Shown in pieces: positions 10,237 to 19,956 of a stretch of DNA of 64,000 nucleotides (position 1 is its first letter; every line of letters starts with the position of its first letter). This DNA comes from Nonlabens sp. (GTDB taxonomy: Bacteria > Bacteroidota > Bacteroidia > Flavobacteriales > Flavobacteriaceae). The stretch lies in the NCBI RefSeq assembly GCF_018401815.1, contig NZ_JAGYKG010000002.1, positions 186,001 to 250,000 of the forward strand. Reading direction: 5' to 3'. The position numbers and the translations under genes are program-made. Under the pieces are notes generated by a model. It did not search any database, was not told where the DNA came from, and saw only the letters and a list, made by a program, of their open reading frames with translations.

Positions 10237-11102
10237 TATGTAGGATTGCTTTGTAAATTCTTAATTTCTTGAATTTGGTCTGCAAAGAAAGCACTTTTTT
10301 CTGGATGTTGCAATACTAAAACCTCATAAGCTTTCAGAGCTTTAGAATAGTTGTTCTGAGCGAGATAAACTTTGGCTAAAGTTTCTGTCATGAACTGACT
10401 CGGATCTTGAGAGTGACTGGTTATATTTATAGCGGTACTGGGTGATTTCCGAGGCTTGATTTTTGGCTTTTCAGCAAGGAATTGATCAATGCGAGCCATT
10501 TTTCTTGCACGCTCATCTCTTTCTTGAATGTCCTCCTTTACCTTTGTAATTGATGTAACAACCTCGTCCACTTCTCTTAGATTTTTTTCTTGGGGTGCTT
10601 TCTTTCGGTCTATAGGTGTTAAGGTAGTTAAACGCAACCATTGGGAGAAACTATAGGTTTCATTTTTATCAAACTCTAATGGTTCTTTTTCAATGGAAGT
10701 CCTTTTCTTCTTTTCAAAAAGAGCTGCATCGGTGTCTTGATTATGGTTGTTACGGGCGTTAAGATCTTCCTCAACAAAGCGCAGACTAGAAATAGCATCA
10801 GAGTCAGATGTCATTTCTTCTTGTTGTAGCAATTTGATGTGTTGACTTACTTTATTTTGACTAAAGGATTCTGAGGTGATAAAATCAAATAAGACCGATC
10901 TATCTGTGGTGTGTGCGGCAGTTCGTTGCAGCTCTTTGTTGTACAATGGGCTGCTTTGATTTTTCAGACCTTTGAGGTAGATGATGCGCGCCGCTTGAAA
11001 ATAAGGGTATTCTTTTAAAATATCGGTTAATGCACTAAGATGGTCCACGTGAATGGTTTCCGGTTGTGCCAAGACGTTGTTTATGGAAATCGCATCTACC
11101 AT
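10236..11102 (-). CDS. Conserved protein with C-terminal TPR repeat
   Basis: This 288-residue soluble protein has no signal peptide. An N-terminal helical region contains LTDILKEYPYFQAARIIYLKGL; the middle is charged and low in complexity (KAPQEKNLREVDE...); the last 50 residues (YLAQNNYSKALKAYEVLVLQHPEKSAFF) form one TPR unit. It is found between lptE and secG in Flavobacteria in my recollection, but its role is not established; a scaffold for export or envelope assembly is a guess from the neighbours. It overlaps lptE by seven bases and secG by one. Confidence 0.8.
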   Translation of the reverse strand: MVDAISINNVLAQPETIHVDHLSALTDILKEYPYFQAARIIYLKGLKNQSSPLYNKELQRTAAHTTDRSVLFDFITSESFSQNKVSQHIKLLQQEEMTSDSDAISSLRFVEEDLNARNNHNQDTDAALFEKKKRTSIEKEPLEFDKNETYSFSQWLRLTTLTPIDRKKAPQEKNLREVDEVVTSITKVKEDIQERDERARKMARIDQFLAEKPKIKPRKSPSTAINITSHSQDPSQFMTETLAKVYLAQNNYSKALKAYEVLVLQHPEKSAFFADQIQEIKNLQSNPT

Positions 11103-11608
11103 TTTGCTAGGGTATCGTTAAAAATATCTTGAGTAATTTGCTCAAATAGAACTTCTTTTGCCGTTTCTAAAGTGCTGCCCTGTAATTGTGAGTTGGCATC
11201 ATAATCAAAGAAGAAACTGTATTTTTTTTCAAAACTTTCTTCGTCAATTTTCGTATTGATAAACCTTAAATTTACTTCTAGTGTAACTCTGTTTTGGGCA
11301 GCTCTACTATCTGCAGTGGCAGTCATTGGAGCTATGTAAAACCTAGTAATCTCACCTTGGTAGATATAGTCACCGTTTGTAGGTGTCAGACTTAATCTCG
11401 ACTGATCATTGATAAGATCTTGTAATGCAAGTGTAAAGTCTCGCTCTAATCCGGGTTCTACTAGAACAGCCTGATAACCAAAATAATCCACTTGAAAAGT
11501 CTTGATGTCGGCAGGAAGTGTGACACCACTTAAGCTGTAAAAGCTACAGGAAGTCAAGCTTAAAAAAGCAAGTGCGACTAGTAAGAAGTGCAAGTTTTTA
11601 AAGATCAT
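11096..11608 (-). CDS. lptE: LptE-family LPS-assembly lipoprotein
   Basis: I place the start at ATG 11608, giving MIFKNLHFLLVALAFLSLTSC with a lipobox (SLTSC); a longer reading frame from 11656 would put sixteen charged residues ahead of the signal. The body (FYSLSGVTLPADIKTFQV, then a beta-rich region ending in TAKEVLFEQITQDIFNDTLAKW) fits the Bacteroidota LptE family. LptE plugs the LptD barrel in the outer membrane and helps insert lipopolysaccharide. The chosen start overlaps the stop of the upstream regulator gene by 11 bases, typical for this operon. Confidence 0.85.
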   Translation of the reverse strand: MIFKNLHFLLVALAFLSLTSCSFYSLSGVTLPADIKTFQVDYFGYQAVLVEPGLERDFTLALQDLINDQSRLSLTPTNGDYIYQGEITRFYIAPMTATADSRAAQNRVTLEVNLRFINTKIDEESFEKKYSFFFDYDANSQLQGSTLETAKEVLFEQITQDIFNDTLAKW

Positions 11609-12899
11609 ATTGTTTGATTTTACGGTAAAGGGTGCGTTCTGAGATTCCAAGATCATCGGCAGCAGCTTTTCTTTTGCCTTTATGTCTTTCTAATGATTTT
11701 TTTATCAATTCTATTTCTTTGTCTGCTAGAGAAAGTGATTCTTCTTCTACTATTTCTTGTGCAAAATCATATCGGTCTACTGCTGCTGAAGCTTCTGCAA
11801 AATGATTAGTTTCTGAGCTAGAGGTGCTGGATGCAGCTACTGATTCTTCCTGATTAAAATCATAAGCATTGTCAATCACCTCTTCATAATCCTGCTCGCT
11901 ACTTTCCTGACTGCCATAAATACGTTTGATCAAGCCTGGATTCTCTTCTCTTACGTCTTTGGAATTACCGCTTTCCATGAGTTCGTTGGTCAACTTTTTA
12001 AGATCGTTGAGATCATTTTTCATATCAAACAAGACTTTGTATAAGATCTCCCGCTCGTTAGCAAACTCGCTGTCGCTTTTTTTCTTTTCACCGATTACTG
12101 CTGGTAAATTTTTTCCTGCATCAGGTAAATAGTGTTGTAACATAGTTGCGGTAATGTTCCGCTCCTTTTCTAAAACACTAATTTGCTCGGCAATGTTGCG
12201 CAGCTGCCTGATGTTACCGCTCCATCTGTAATTAGTAAGCATGGAAATGGCATTGTCATCCAGGCGTAGCGTAGGCATTTTATACTTCATAGCAAAGTCA
12301 CTGGCAAATTTTCTAAAAAGCAAGTGAATGTCCCCTTTGCGTTCTCTTAATGGGGGTAAATCTATTTCTACGGTACTCAATCGGTAATAAAGATCTTCTC
12401 TAAATTTACCTTTTTCGATAGCTTCAAATAGTTTTACATTGGTAGCTGCTACGATGCGCACATCGGTTTTTTGTGTTCCTGAAGATCCTACTTTTAGGAA
12501 TTCTCCATTTTCCAATACGCGCAATAAGCGTACTTGAGTAGGTAGAGGGAGTTCTCCAACTTCATCAAGGAAAATAGTTCCTCCATCAGCTACTTCAAAA
12601 TAGCCGGATCTAGTGGAAGTAGCGCCTGTAAAAGCTCCTTTCTCATGGCCAAATAATTCAGAGTCTATAGTTCCCTCAGGAATAGCACCACAATTGACTG
12701 CGATATATTTTGCGTGTTTTCTAAATGATTGGGAATGAATAATTTTAGGAATACTCTCCTTACCAACACCACTTTCTCCAGTGACGAGCACAGAAATGTC
12801 TGTAGGAGCAACCTGTAAGGCTTTTTCTATAGCTCTATTAAAACCAGGATCGTTACCTATAAGTTCAAAACGTTGTTTCACCGATTGTACACTTTCCAT
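11598..12899 (-). CDS. Sigma-54-dependent transcriptional activator without receiver domain
   Basis: A 433-residue AAA+ activator: Walker A GESGVGKE at 41-48, the sigma-54-contacting GAFTGA loop at 88-93, Walker B GGTIFLDEVGEL near 105-116, R-finger region FREDLYYRL, and a C-terminal Fis-type helix-turn-helix (KAAADDLGISERTLYRKIKQ). There is no N-terminal receiver or GAF domain, so control must come from a partner or expression level. A Ser/Glu-rich linker of about 110 residues precedes the helix-turn-helix. It lies one base after miaB's stop and overlaps lptE; this placement suggests a role in envelope regulation, but targets are unknown. Confidence 0.9.
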   Translation of the reverse strand: MESVQSVKQRFELIGNDPGFNRAIEKALQVAPTDISVLVTGESGVGKESIPKIIHSQSFRKHAKYIAVNCGAIPEGTIDSELFGHEKGAFTGATSTRSGYFEVADGGTIFLDEVGELPLPTQVRLLRVLENGEFLKVGSSGTQKTDVRIVAATNVKLFEAIEKGKFREDLYYRLSTVEIDLPPLRERKGDIHLLFRKFASDFAMKYKMPTLRLDDNAISMLTNYRWSGNIRQLRNIAEQISVLEKERNITATMLQHYLPDAGKNLPAVIGEKKKSDSEFANEREILYKVLFDMKNDLNDLKKLTNELMESGNSKDVREENPGLIKRIYGSQESSEQDYEEVIDNAYDFNQEESVAASSTSSSETNHFAEASAAVDRYDFAQEIVEEESLSLADKEIELIKKSLERHKGKRKAAADDLGISERTLYRKIKQYDL

Positions 12900-12900
12900 A

Positions 12901-14373
12901 TTAGATTGTTTTGTACGTTAATGGCCCTTCCATATCGCTGTAGCCTATGGCTTTTCCTATTAAGGTGGCACTGGTGCAATCCGTAATTTCTACCATAACG
13001 TATTCGCCTACTTTATAATTTTCTTTATCAAAAATAGCCACATAATTTTGTGTGTTACGTCCTGCCCAATGTTGATCAGATTTTTTAGATTCTTTTTCTA
13101 TAAGGCACTCAACAGTTTTACCTACAAAGTATTGTGCTCTTTCATAGCCTGTTCTTCTTTGAACAGCGATGATTTCACTAAGCCTGCGGCTTTTAGTGTC
13201 TTCGGGCACATCATCTTCTAATTTGCGGGCCGCCATGGTGCCAGGCCGCTCGGAATAAGCAAACATAAAACCATAGTCGTATTTGACATATTCCATAAGG
13301 CTCAATGTATCTAGATGGTCTTCTTCGGTTTCAGTAGGGAATCCAGTAATCATGTCTTGAGAAACGGCACATTCTGGAATAATTGCGTGAACGCGATCGA
13401 TGAGTCTCATATATTCTTCACGAGTATGCAAGCGGTTCATTTCTTTTAAAATACGATTACTTCCAGATTGAACAGGTAGATGAATGTAGTTGCAAATATT
13501 TCTGTGCGCTGCGATAGCATGAAGTACGTCATCACTAATATCTTGAGGATTACTAGTAGAAAAACGCACTCTTAAATGTGGGTGCGCATTAGCTACTTTA
13601 TGTAATAATTGAGCAAAATCAACCGCCGTAGCTTTGGCCATTTTACTGGCTTTTTTAAAATCTTTTTTGAGTCCACCACCATACCAGAGGTAAGAATCTA
13701 CATTTTGACCTAATAAGGTGACCTCTTTAAAGCCTTTATTCCATAGATCATTGACTTCTTCCAGAATAGAATGTGGGTCACGGCTGCGTTCCCGGCCACG
13801 AGTAAAGGGAACCACACAAAATGTACACATATTATCACATCCTCTGGTGATGGATACAAAAGCAGTTACTCCATTAGAGTTCAATCGCACTGGGGCAATA
13901 TCTCCGTAGGTTTCATCTTTAGAAAGAAGCACGTTGACCGCTTCGCGACCTTCATCGATCTCTGCGACAAGGTTAGGCAGGTCTTTATAGGCATCTGGTC
14001 CTACGACCATATCTACGATCTTTTCTTCTTCTAGAAATTTAGATTTCAAACGTTCGGCCATACAACCTAGAACACCTACTTTCATATTAGGATTTTTCTT
14101 ATTCTTAACACGGTTGTATTTTTCTAGTCTTTTACGAACGGTTTGCTCTGCCTTATCACGTATGGAACACGTGTTGACCAATACTAGATCTGCTTCTTCC
14201 ATATTGTTAGTGGTATTGAACCCCTCTTTTGCTAGAATAGAGGCAACAATCTCGCTGTCAGAAAAGTTCATCTGACAGCCGAAACTTTCAATATACAGTT
14301 TGCGCGTATTTTTTGCGTTGTGTTCCAATAACACAGCAGTTCCTTGTTTTTCTTCTTCAATAATCTTTTCCAT
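12901..14373 (-). CDS. miaB: tRNA-2-methylthio-N6-dimethylallyladenosine synthase MiaB
   Basis: The 490-residue radical-SAM methylthiotransferase has all three domains: N-terminal UPF0004 with cluster ligands Cys33, Cys69 and Cys104; the radical-SAM CxxxCxxC at Cys179, Cys183 and Cys186 ([10 protein letters not shown]); and a C-terminal TRAM domain with [11 protein letters not shown]. It adds the methylthio group to i6A37 of tRNAs reading UNN codons. It is the first gene of a minus-strand operon extending through the sigma-54 activator, lptE, the TPR gene and secG. A promoter-like pair lies at 14400-14433. Confidence 0.95.
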   Translation of the reverse strand: MEKIIEEEKQGTAVLLEHNAKNTRKLYIESFGCQMNFSDSEIVASILAKEGFNTTNNMEEADLVLVNTCSIRDKAEQTVRKRLEKYNRVKNKKNPNMKVGVLGCMAERLKSKFLEEEKIVDMVVGPDAYKDLPNLVAEIDEGREAVNVLLSKDETYGDIAPVRLNSNGVTAFVSITRGCDNMCTFCVVPFTRGRERSRDPHSILEEVNDLWNKGFKEVTLLGQNVDSYLWYGGGLKKDFKKASKMAKATAVDFAQLLHKVANAHPHLRVRFSTSNPQDISDDVLHAIAAHRNICNYIHLPVQSGSNRILKEMNRLHTREEYMRLIDRVHAIIPECAVSQDMITGFPTETEEDHLDTLSLMEYVKYDYGFMFAYSERPGTMAARKLEDDVPEDTKSRRLSEIIAVQRRTGYERAQYFVGKTVECLIEKESKKSDQHWAGRNTQNYVAIFDKENYKVGEYVMVEITDCTSATLIGKAIGYSDMEGPLTYKTI

Positions 14374-14399
14374 CAGGCGTTATCTTAAATATAACCTTG

Positions 14400-14433
14400 C
14401 AAATATATGTATTTTGAAAGTATTGTGACACAA
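14400..14433 (-). promoter_or_regulatory. Putative promoter of the miaB operon
   Basis: Minus strand: TTG (14433-14431), 23 bases, TATATTTG (14407-14400). This matches the Flavobacteria consensus TTG-N17-23-TAnnTTTG and lies 27 bases before the miaB ATG. Confidence 0.5.
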
Positions 14434-14538
14434 TGTCAGCATGATCTTGATGCCTATTCTTTGATTTTTTCATCGGGCTATCGATTTTAAATTAGGAATT
14501 TCAAGTTCTTGAGAAAGAAGGGTTTTTATGGAAATCGC

Positions 14539-14552
14539 GCTTTCGCGAAAGC
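14539..14552. repeat. Palindrome GCTTTCGCGAAAGC, intergenic copy
   Basis: Perfect 14-bp copy between the divergent miaB and topA genes, outside both proposed promoters. Confidence 0.9.
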
Positions 14553-14694
14553 AAAATACCAACAATTCCCCACCTCAAATCAAATATATTTATAGGTGAA
14601 TTGGCATTTGAACTCGACAGCTCGATAATCTAATCACCAAGTCCTGAACGTTTTAAAATAAAAGCATTCTTTTTAACTAGTTGTTTCACAGTTG

Positions 14695-14728
14695 TTTGCA
14701 GGGTTAAAAAAAATAACGCATACCTTTG
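14695..14728 (+). promoter_or_regulatory. Putative topA promoter
   Basis: TTTG (14695-14698), 22 bases, TACCTTTG (14721-14728): a full match to the Bacteroidota promoter pattern, ending 21 bases before the topA ATG. It supports ATG 14750 as the start. Confidence 0.6.
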
Positions 14729-14749
14729 TAACTCAAAAAATAAAGCTTG

Positions 14750-17275
14750 ATGGCAAAGAATCTTGTTATTGTAGAGTCGCCGGCAAAGGCAAAAACTATA
14801 GAAAAATTTCTTGGAAAGGATTTTAAAGTAGAGTCCAGTTTTGGACATATTGCAGATCTTCCATCCAAGGAATTAGGGGTAGATGTGGATAAGAATTTTG
14901 CTCCCAAATATGTAGTGAGTAGTGATAAGAAAGATCTCGTCAAAAAACTCAAAAAATTAGCTGCTGAATCAGATATGGTGTGGCTGGCTAGTGATGAAGA
15001 TCGAGAAGGAGAGGCAATTGCATGGCACCTGTCAGAGCAACTTGATCTTAAAAAGGAAAAAACCAAAAGAATTGTTTTTAACGCTATTACCAAAAGTGCC
15101 GTTCAAAATGCCATTGCTAATCCGAGATCCATTGATTACGATTTAGTAAATGCGCAACAGGCACGTCGTATTCTAGACAGAATTGTAGGTTATGAAATAT
15201 CTCCTATCTTATGGCGGAAGGTAAAAGGTGGTGCTAGTGCAGGTCGGGTTCAGTCAGTGGCTGTGCGATTAATCGTAGAGCGTGAAGATGAAATCTTAAA
15301 CTTTAACTCTGAAAATTTCTTTAGGGTTGACGCCGATTTTAATACCACAGATGGGTCTTTATTAAAAGCAAAGTTACCGGGTAATTTAAAATCACTTCAA
15401 GCAGCTCAAGATTTTCTTTTGGTGAATAAGGGAGCGAAATTTGAGGTAGCTGATCTGGTAAAAAAGCCAGCAAAAAAGTCGCCAGCACCTCCGTTTACGA
15501 CTTCGACGTTACAACAAGAAGCTTCTCGAAAATTATTTTTTAATGTGAGCCGTACCATGCAACTGGCACAACGCCTTTATGAGGCAGGACTCATTACCTA
15601 TATGAGAACCGATTCGGTAAACTTAAGCAATGAAGCCAAACAAGGAGCACAAGAGGAAATAGGCAAAGCTTATGGAGCACAATTCCATAAAGAGCGCAAT
15701 TATAAGGGGAAATCTAAAGGCGCCCAAGAAGCGCATGAAGCGATACGTCCCACTAATTTTGCTATTCACAGTTCGGGTGCAGATCGAGATCAGACCCGTC
15801 TGTATGAATTGATTTGGAAAAGAGCCATTGCCAGCCAAATGAGTGATGCTAAATTGGAACGCACCAATGTTAGCATTGCGGCAGACACCCACGATAAGAA
15901 ATTTACTGCAAGTGGAGAGGTGGTCAAGTTTGAAGGCTTTCTTAAGGTGTATTTAGAAAGTACCGATGATGAAGACTTGGAGCAACAAGGATTATTGCCA
16001 GATCTTAAAATAGGTCAACACTTATTATATCATAGAATTACAGCGACTGAGCGTTTTTCAAGACCTCCTTACCGTTACACAGAAGCTTCATTAGTAAAGC
16101 AATTAGAAGAATTAGGAATAGGGCGTCCATCAACCTATGCTCCTACGATTACTACTATACAGAATAGAAAATATATCGAAAAAGGCCAATTTGATGGTCT
16201 AGAGCGTGATTACGTGCAACTTATTTTAAGTAAAGATAAGATAGCAGAGAAAAAGCTAACCGAGAAAACAGGCTCTGATAAAAATAAAATGATTCCTACA
16301 GACGTAGGTCGAGTGGTTAATAATTTTCTAGTAGAACATTTTGGTAGTATTTTAGATTATAACTTCACTGCAAATGTGGAAGAGTCTTTTGATAATATAG
16401 CCGAGGGTAAAGAAGAATGGACCGATATGATGCGTCTTTTCTATAAGAATTTTCATCCTACAGTACAAGATGTTGCAGAAAACGCAGAGCGAGAAGTAGG
16501 AGAGCGTGTGTTAGGTACCCATCCGGAAAGTGGCAAACCTATAAGTGTGCGATTGGGTAGGTTTGGTGCTATGGCGCAAATCGGAAGTGTGGAAGATGAA
16601 GAGAAGCCTGAATTTGCCAGCTTACTACCTACTCAAAACTTGAATACCATCACGCTAGAGGAAGTAATGGAATTGTTCAAGTTACCAAGAACAGTAGGAG
16701 AATATAAAGGTCACCCTGTAGAGGTCAATCAAGGGCGTTTTGGTCCTTATGTCAAGTTCAATGAAAATACGTTTGTAAGTCTAGAAAAAGACGATGATCC
16801 CATGACGCTTACTTTTGAACGTGCTGCAGCGCTGATACAGATGAAGGAAGAAGCAGATGCTCCTGTTTATATTTATGATGAGCAACCCGTTACCAAAGGT
16901 GCCGGTAGATTTGGGCCCTACATCAAATGGGCAGGGATGTTTATATCAGTGAATAAAAAATACGATTTTGATCATCTTTCTAATGACGATATTGAAACCT
17001 TAATTAAGGACAAGATTCAGAAAGAGAAAGATAAATTAATTGTAGACTGGGAAGAAGAAGGCATACGTATTGAGAAAGCCCGATGGGGAAGGCACCATAT
17101 TATTAAGGGTAAAATCAAAGTGGAGATTGCCAAAGAAATCGACCCATTAAAGGTGACCATAGAAAAAGCTCAAGAGCTGATTGCAAAAAAAACGCCAAAG
17201 AAAAAAGCTGCTGCTAAAAAGAAAGCCCCTGCTAAGAAAAAAACACCTGTTAAAAAGAAACCAACTAAAAAATAA
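14750..17275 (+). CDS. topA: DNA topoisomerase I (type IA)
   Basis: An 841-residue type IA topoisomerase starting MAKNLVIVESPAKAKTIEKF. The TOPRIM domain has DEDREGEAIAWH; the active-site tyrosine is Tyr284 in YMRTDSVNLS. Instead of zinc fingers, the C-terminus has topoisomerase C-terminal repeats (GRFGPYVK and GRFGPYIKW units) and a Lys/Pro/Ala-rich tail of about 30 residues that would bind DNA electrostatically. It relaxes negative supercoils. I take ATG 14750 rather than the TTG just before it. The next gene starts on the base after its stop, so the two are probably co-transcribed. Confidence 0.97.
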   Translation: MAKNLVIVESPAKAKTIEKFLGKDFKVESSFGHIADLPSKELGVDVDKNFAPKYVVSSDKKDLVKKLKKLAAESDMVWLASDEDREGEAIAWHLSEQLDLKKEKTKRIVFNAITKSAVQNAIANPRSIDYDLVNAQQARRILDRIVGYEISPILWRKVKGGASAGRVQSVAVRLIVEREDEILNFNSENFFRVDADFNTTDGSLLKAKLPGNLKSLQAAQDFLLVNKGAKFEVADLVKKPAKKSPAPPFTTSTLQQEASRKLFFNVSRTMQLAQRLYEAGLITYMRTDSVNLSNEAKQGAQEEIGKAYGAQFHKERNYKGKSKGAQEAHEAIRPTNFAIHSSGADRDQTRLYELIWKRAIASQMSDAKLERTNVSIAADTHDKKFTASGEVVKFEGFLKVYLESTDDEDLEQQGLLPDLKIGQHLLYHRITATERFSRPPYRYTEASLVKQLEELGIGRPSTYAPTITTIQNRKYIEKGQFDGLERDYVQLILSKDKIAEKKLTEKTGSDKNKMIPTDVGRVVNNFLVEHFGSILDYNFTANVEESFDNIAEGKEEWTDMMRLFYKNFHPTVQDVAENAEREVGERVLGTHPESGKPISVRLGRFGAMAQIGSVEDEEKPEFASLLPTQNLNTITLEEVMELFKLPRTVGEYKGHPVEVNQGRFGPYVKFNENTFVSLEKDDDPMTLTFERAAALIQMKEEADAPVYIYDEQPVTKGAGRFGPYIKWAGMFISVNKKYDFDHLSNDDIETLIKDKIQKEKDKLIVDWEEEGIRIEKARWGRHHIIKGKIKVEIAKEIDPLKVTIEKAQELIAKKTPKKKAAAKKKAPAKKKTPVKKKPTKK

Positions 17276-18439
17276 ATGCCAATGGCTTTAGAATTTCTAA
17301 AACCTCTTCATGATGATGTGGTAGCTCATGCTAAGTTACAACCAAAGCAAACTATAGCAAAAACGATTCGTTTACATACTGCTGCTGATGGCTTACCAGA
17401 CCTTAATGGTGTCAATCTGGTTGTGATAGGTGTTTTAGAAAATCGCAGGGATGCAAACGCTTTGTTCCAAGTAGAGGCCTTAGATCAGGTTCGAGAAAAG
17501 CTCTACGAGCTGTACCCAGGGAACTGGACCAGCAACATGGCAGATTTAGGTGATGTACACGCTGGGGATACGGTAGACGATACGTATTACGTTGTCCAAC
17601 AGCTGACCACCTATTTTTTAAAAGCATCTATTATTCCTATTTTTTTAGGAGGCAGCCAAGATTTGATGTATCCCATTTACAGAGCTTTTGATGAGTTTCA
17701 ACACATGATTAATGTGGTCAATATAGACTGCAGGTTTGATTTAGGAGATATTGATTTACCGATAACCTCTCGCAGTTACATAGGTAAGATGATCACAGAG
17801 AAGCCCTATAATTTGTTTAATTACAGCAATCTGGGGTTTCAGACTTATTTTAATTCCCAAGATGAAATTGATCTTTTGGACAGAATGTATTTTGATGCGG
17901 TTCGGTTAGGTCATTTGGATAAGGATATTACCCTGGCAGAACCTGTGTTGCGTGATGCCGATGTAGTAGGGGTAGATATGAGTGTGGTGCGAGCAAGTGA
18001 TATCGCTTTTGCGAAAGCAAACCCCAACGGACTTGATGGAAAGCAGATATGCACTTTATCGAGGTATTCTGGCATCAGTGATCGACTAAAAGCATATGGA
18101 GTCTTTGAAATTAATAGCTATGAGAACACTGGTTTACAGTTAGTAGCTGAAATGATCTGGTATTTTGTAGAAGGGTATAATTACCGAAGTTTTGAGTATC
18201 CTATCGATGTGTCTAAAAACTGTTTGACGTATAAAGTGCCGGTAGAAAATGAAGTCCTTACCTTTTATAAATCCGTTAATACTGGGCGATGGTGGATAGA
18301 ATTGCCTTTTATTTCCTTAATTAATAATAAACTGAAGCAACATACGTTATTACCTTGCGATCGACGAGATTATGAAATGGCTTGTGATCAAGTCCTGCCA
18401 GATAGATGGTTGAAAGCGAGACGTAAAAACGAAATATAA
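17276..18439 (+). CDS. Arginase/formimidoylglutamase-fold protein lacking metal ligands
   Basis: This 387-residue protein resembles the ureohydrolase fold: a GGSQDLMYPIYRAF segment where active enzymes have GGxHD, NIDCRFDLGD where they have DAHxD, and VGVDMSVVRASD where they have S-x-DxDxxDP. The histidine and aspartate ligands for the two manganese ions are therefore largely missing (His to Gln, His to Arg). Homologues are often annotated formimidoylglutamase, but the ligand loss argues against hydrolase activity. It sits between topA and gldK, starting on the base after the topA stop; conserved linkage to gldKLMN in Flavobacteria (recollection) suggests a role with gliding or secretion. A one-mismatch palindrome copy at 18005-18018 is read as AFAKA. 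Confidence 0.72.
   Translation: MPMALEFLKPLHDDVVAHAKLQPKQTIAKTIRLHTAADGLPDLNGVNLVVIGVLENRRDANALFQVEALDQVREKLYELYPGNWTSNMADLGDVHAGDTVDDTYYVVQQLTTYFLKASIIPIFLGGSQDLMYPIYRAFDEFQHMINVVNIDCRFDLGDIDLPITSRSYIGKMITEKPYNLFNYSNLGFQTYFNSQDEIDLLDRMYFDAVRLGHLDKDITLAEPVLRDADVVGVDMSVVRASDIAFAKANPNGLDGKQICTLSRYSGISDRLKAYGVFEINSYENTGLQLVAEMIWYFVEGYNYRSFEYPIDVSKNCLTYKVPVENEVLTFYKSVNTGRWWIELPFISLINNKLKQHTLLPCDRRDYEMACDQVLPDRWLKARRKNEI
18005..18018. repeat. Palindrome copy with one mismatch (GCTTTTGCGAAAGC)
   Basis: One C-to-T change from GCTTTCGCGAAAGC; still encodes AFAKA in the arginase-like protein. Confidence 0.7.
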
Positions 18440-18547
18440 AAGTTAAAGGCACTTTTGTTTCAATTTAATGAGAAAAAAAAGTTGTGGAATCGAAATCTTT
18501 TAAATAGGTTTACGCCCTTAATTCCTAAAGAAAACATAAATACCCTT

Positions 18548-19909
18548 ATGAAAAAGTTATTTATCCTTTTAGCAGTAATTGCCTTTCTTGCAAGTTGTGG
18601 TAAAGGAGACCGTGGAATGGTAGTAGGAACCAAAGGAAAGAAATGGCATCCTGAAAAACCCTATGGTATGACGTTAGTGCCTGGTGGTGCTTTTATTATG
18701 GGTAAAAGTGATGATGATATCGCTGCCACTCGCAATGCGCCTACAAAAACCGTTACAGTTCCATCCTATTACATGGATGAGACAGAAATTACCAATGCAG
18801 AATACCGTCAGTTTGTGCATTGGACAAGAGATTCAATATTCAGAACCGAATTAGCTATAATGGCTGAAAATCAAAGCGCCCTTCCTGGAGATAATGGTAT
18901 TGGTGAGTTTGCTTTTCTTGATGCAGATGGTGCCAATGGAGCTACTCTTACGCCTTGGCAGGAATATGTGCAAAATACGTATGGAGGATTAGATCGCAAG
19001 CTCAATAACGATGTAGATCTGATTTGGGATACAGAAGACATTCCAGATGAGTTCTATGCTGAGGTGTATGATTTGATGTACATTCCTTTTGATCAAGCCT
19101 ATAACGGAGAACGTACTATCGATACTGAAAAAATCATCTTCACTTATACGGATTTGGACGTCAATGCTGCCGCTAGAAATCGCGATCAAAACAAAACTAG
19201 AAAAGATTTTATTTCTCAAACACCTGTAAAAATTTATCCAGATACTACGGTATGGATTCGTGATTTTAACTACAGTTACAACGAGCCGATGCACAATGAT
19301 TATTTCTATCACGAAGCCTATAGCGATTATCCAGTTGTAGGAGTGAATTGGAATCAAGCTAAGGCATTTTGTCAATGGCGCACTTTGTACCACAATGCGT
19401 ACCGTAAAAAGAAAAATGTAGAGCGTGTAAATGAATACCGTCTTCCTACCGAGGCAGAGTGGGAATATGCCGCTCGTGGGGGACTAGAAGGGGCTACTTA
19501 TCCATGGGGAGGTCCTTATGCAAAGAATGACAGAGGTTGTTTCCTCGCTAATTTCAAGCCTCTTAGAGGGGATTACGCTGCAGATCAGGCATTATACACT
19601 GTCGAGGCTCAATCTTACGAGCCTAATGAGTACAACTTATACAATATGGCGGGTAATGTGTCCGAATGGGTGAATTCTTCTTATGAAGCTGGAGCCTATG
19701 ATCAAATGTCTTCTATGAGTCCTATTGTAAACGATAAAAACAATAAACGCAAAGGGGTACGTGGAGGATCGTGGAAAGATGTTTCTTACTTCCTTCAAGT
19801 AGGTACCCGCGATTATGAATATCAAGACAGTGCTAGAAGTTATATAGGATTCCGTACCGTACAGTCTTATATGGGTACTGACGTAACTCTTAACGCTGCA
19901 ACCAATTAA
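18548..19909 (+). CDS. gldK: Gliding motility / type IX secretion lipoprotein GldK
   Basis: The 453-residue lipoprotein starts at ATG 18548 with MKKLFILLAVIAFLASC (lipobox LASC). A longer frame beginning at TTG 18455 would bury this signal and is rejected. The rest is an FGE-sulfatase (C-type-lectin-like) domain: PYGMTLVPGGAFIMG, DETEITNAEYRQFVHW, VVGVNWNQAKAFCQW, RLPTEAEWEYAARGG and GNVSEWVNSSYE. GldK forms, with GldN, a large periplasmic ring attached to the outer membrane in the type IX secretion apparatus. It is the first gene of gldKLMN. Confidence 0.96.
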   Translation: MKKLFILLAVIAFLASCGKGDRGMVVGTKGKKWHPEKPYGMTLVPGGAFIMGKSDDDIAATRNAPTKTVTVPSYYMDETEITNAEYRQFVHWTRDSIFRTELAIMAENQSALPGDNGIGEFAFLDADGANGATLTPWQEYVQNTYGGLDRKLNNDVDLIWDTEDIPDEFYAEVYDLMYIPFDQAYNGERTIDTEKIIFTYTDLDVNAAARNRDQNKTRKDFISQTPVKIYPDTTVWIRDFNYSYNEPMHNDYFYHEAYSDYPVVGVNWNQAKAFCQWRTLYHNAYRKKKNVERVNEYRLPTEAEWEYAARGGLEGATYPWGGPYAKNDRGCFLANFKPLRGDYAADQALYTVEAQSYEPNEYNLYNMAGNVSEWVNSSYEAGAYDQMSSMSPIVNDKNNKRKGVRGGSWKDVSYFLQVGTRDYEYQDSARSYIGFRTVQSYMGTDVTLNAATN

Positions 19910-19956
19910 ATTTTCCAACAATAAAAAATAACTAAACTAAATTAAAACATAACAAC

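Noticed and set aside
14747..14749. TTG start for topA
   Set aside because: The next codon is ATG, which gives the conserved MAKNLVIVESP start.
18455..18547. Longer gldK start at TTG 18455
   Set aside because: It places 31 residues before a textbook lipoprotein signal peptide.
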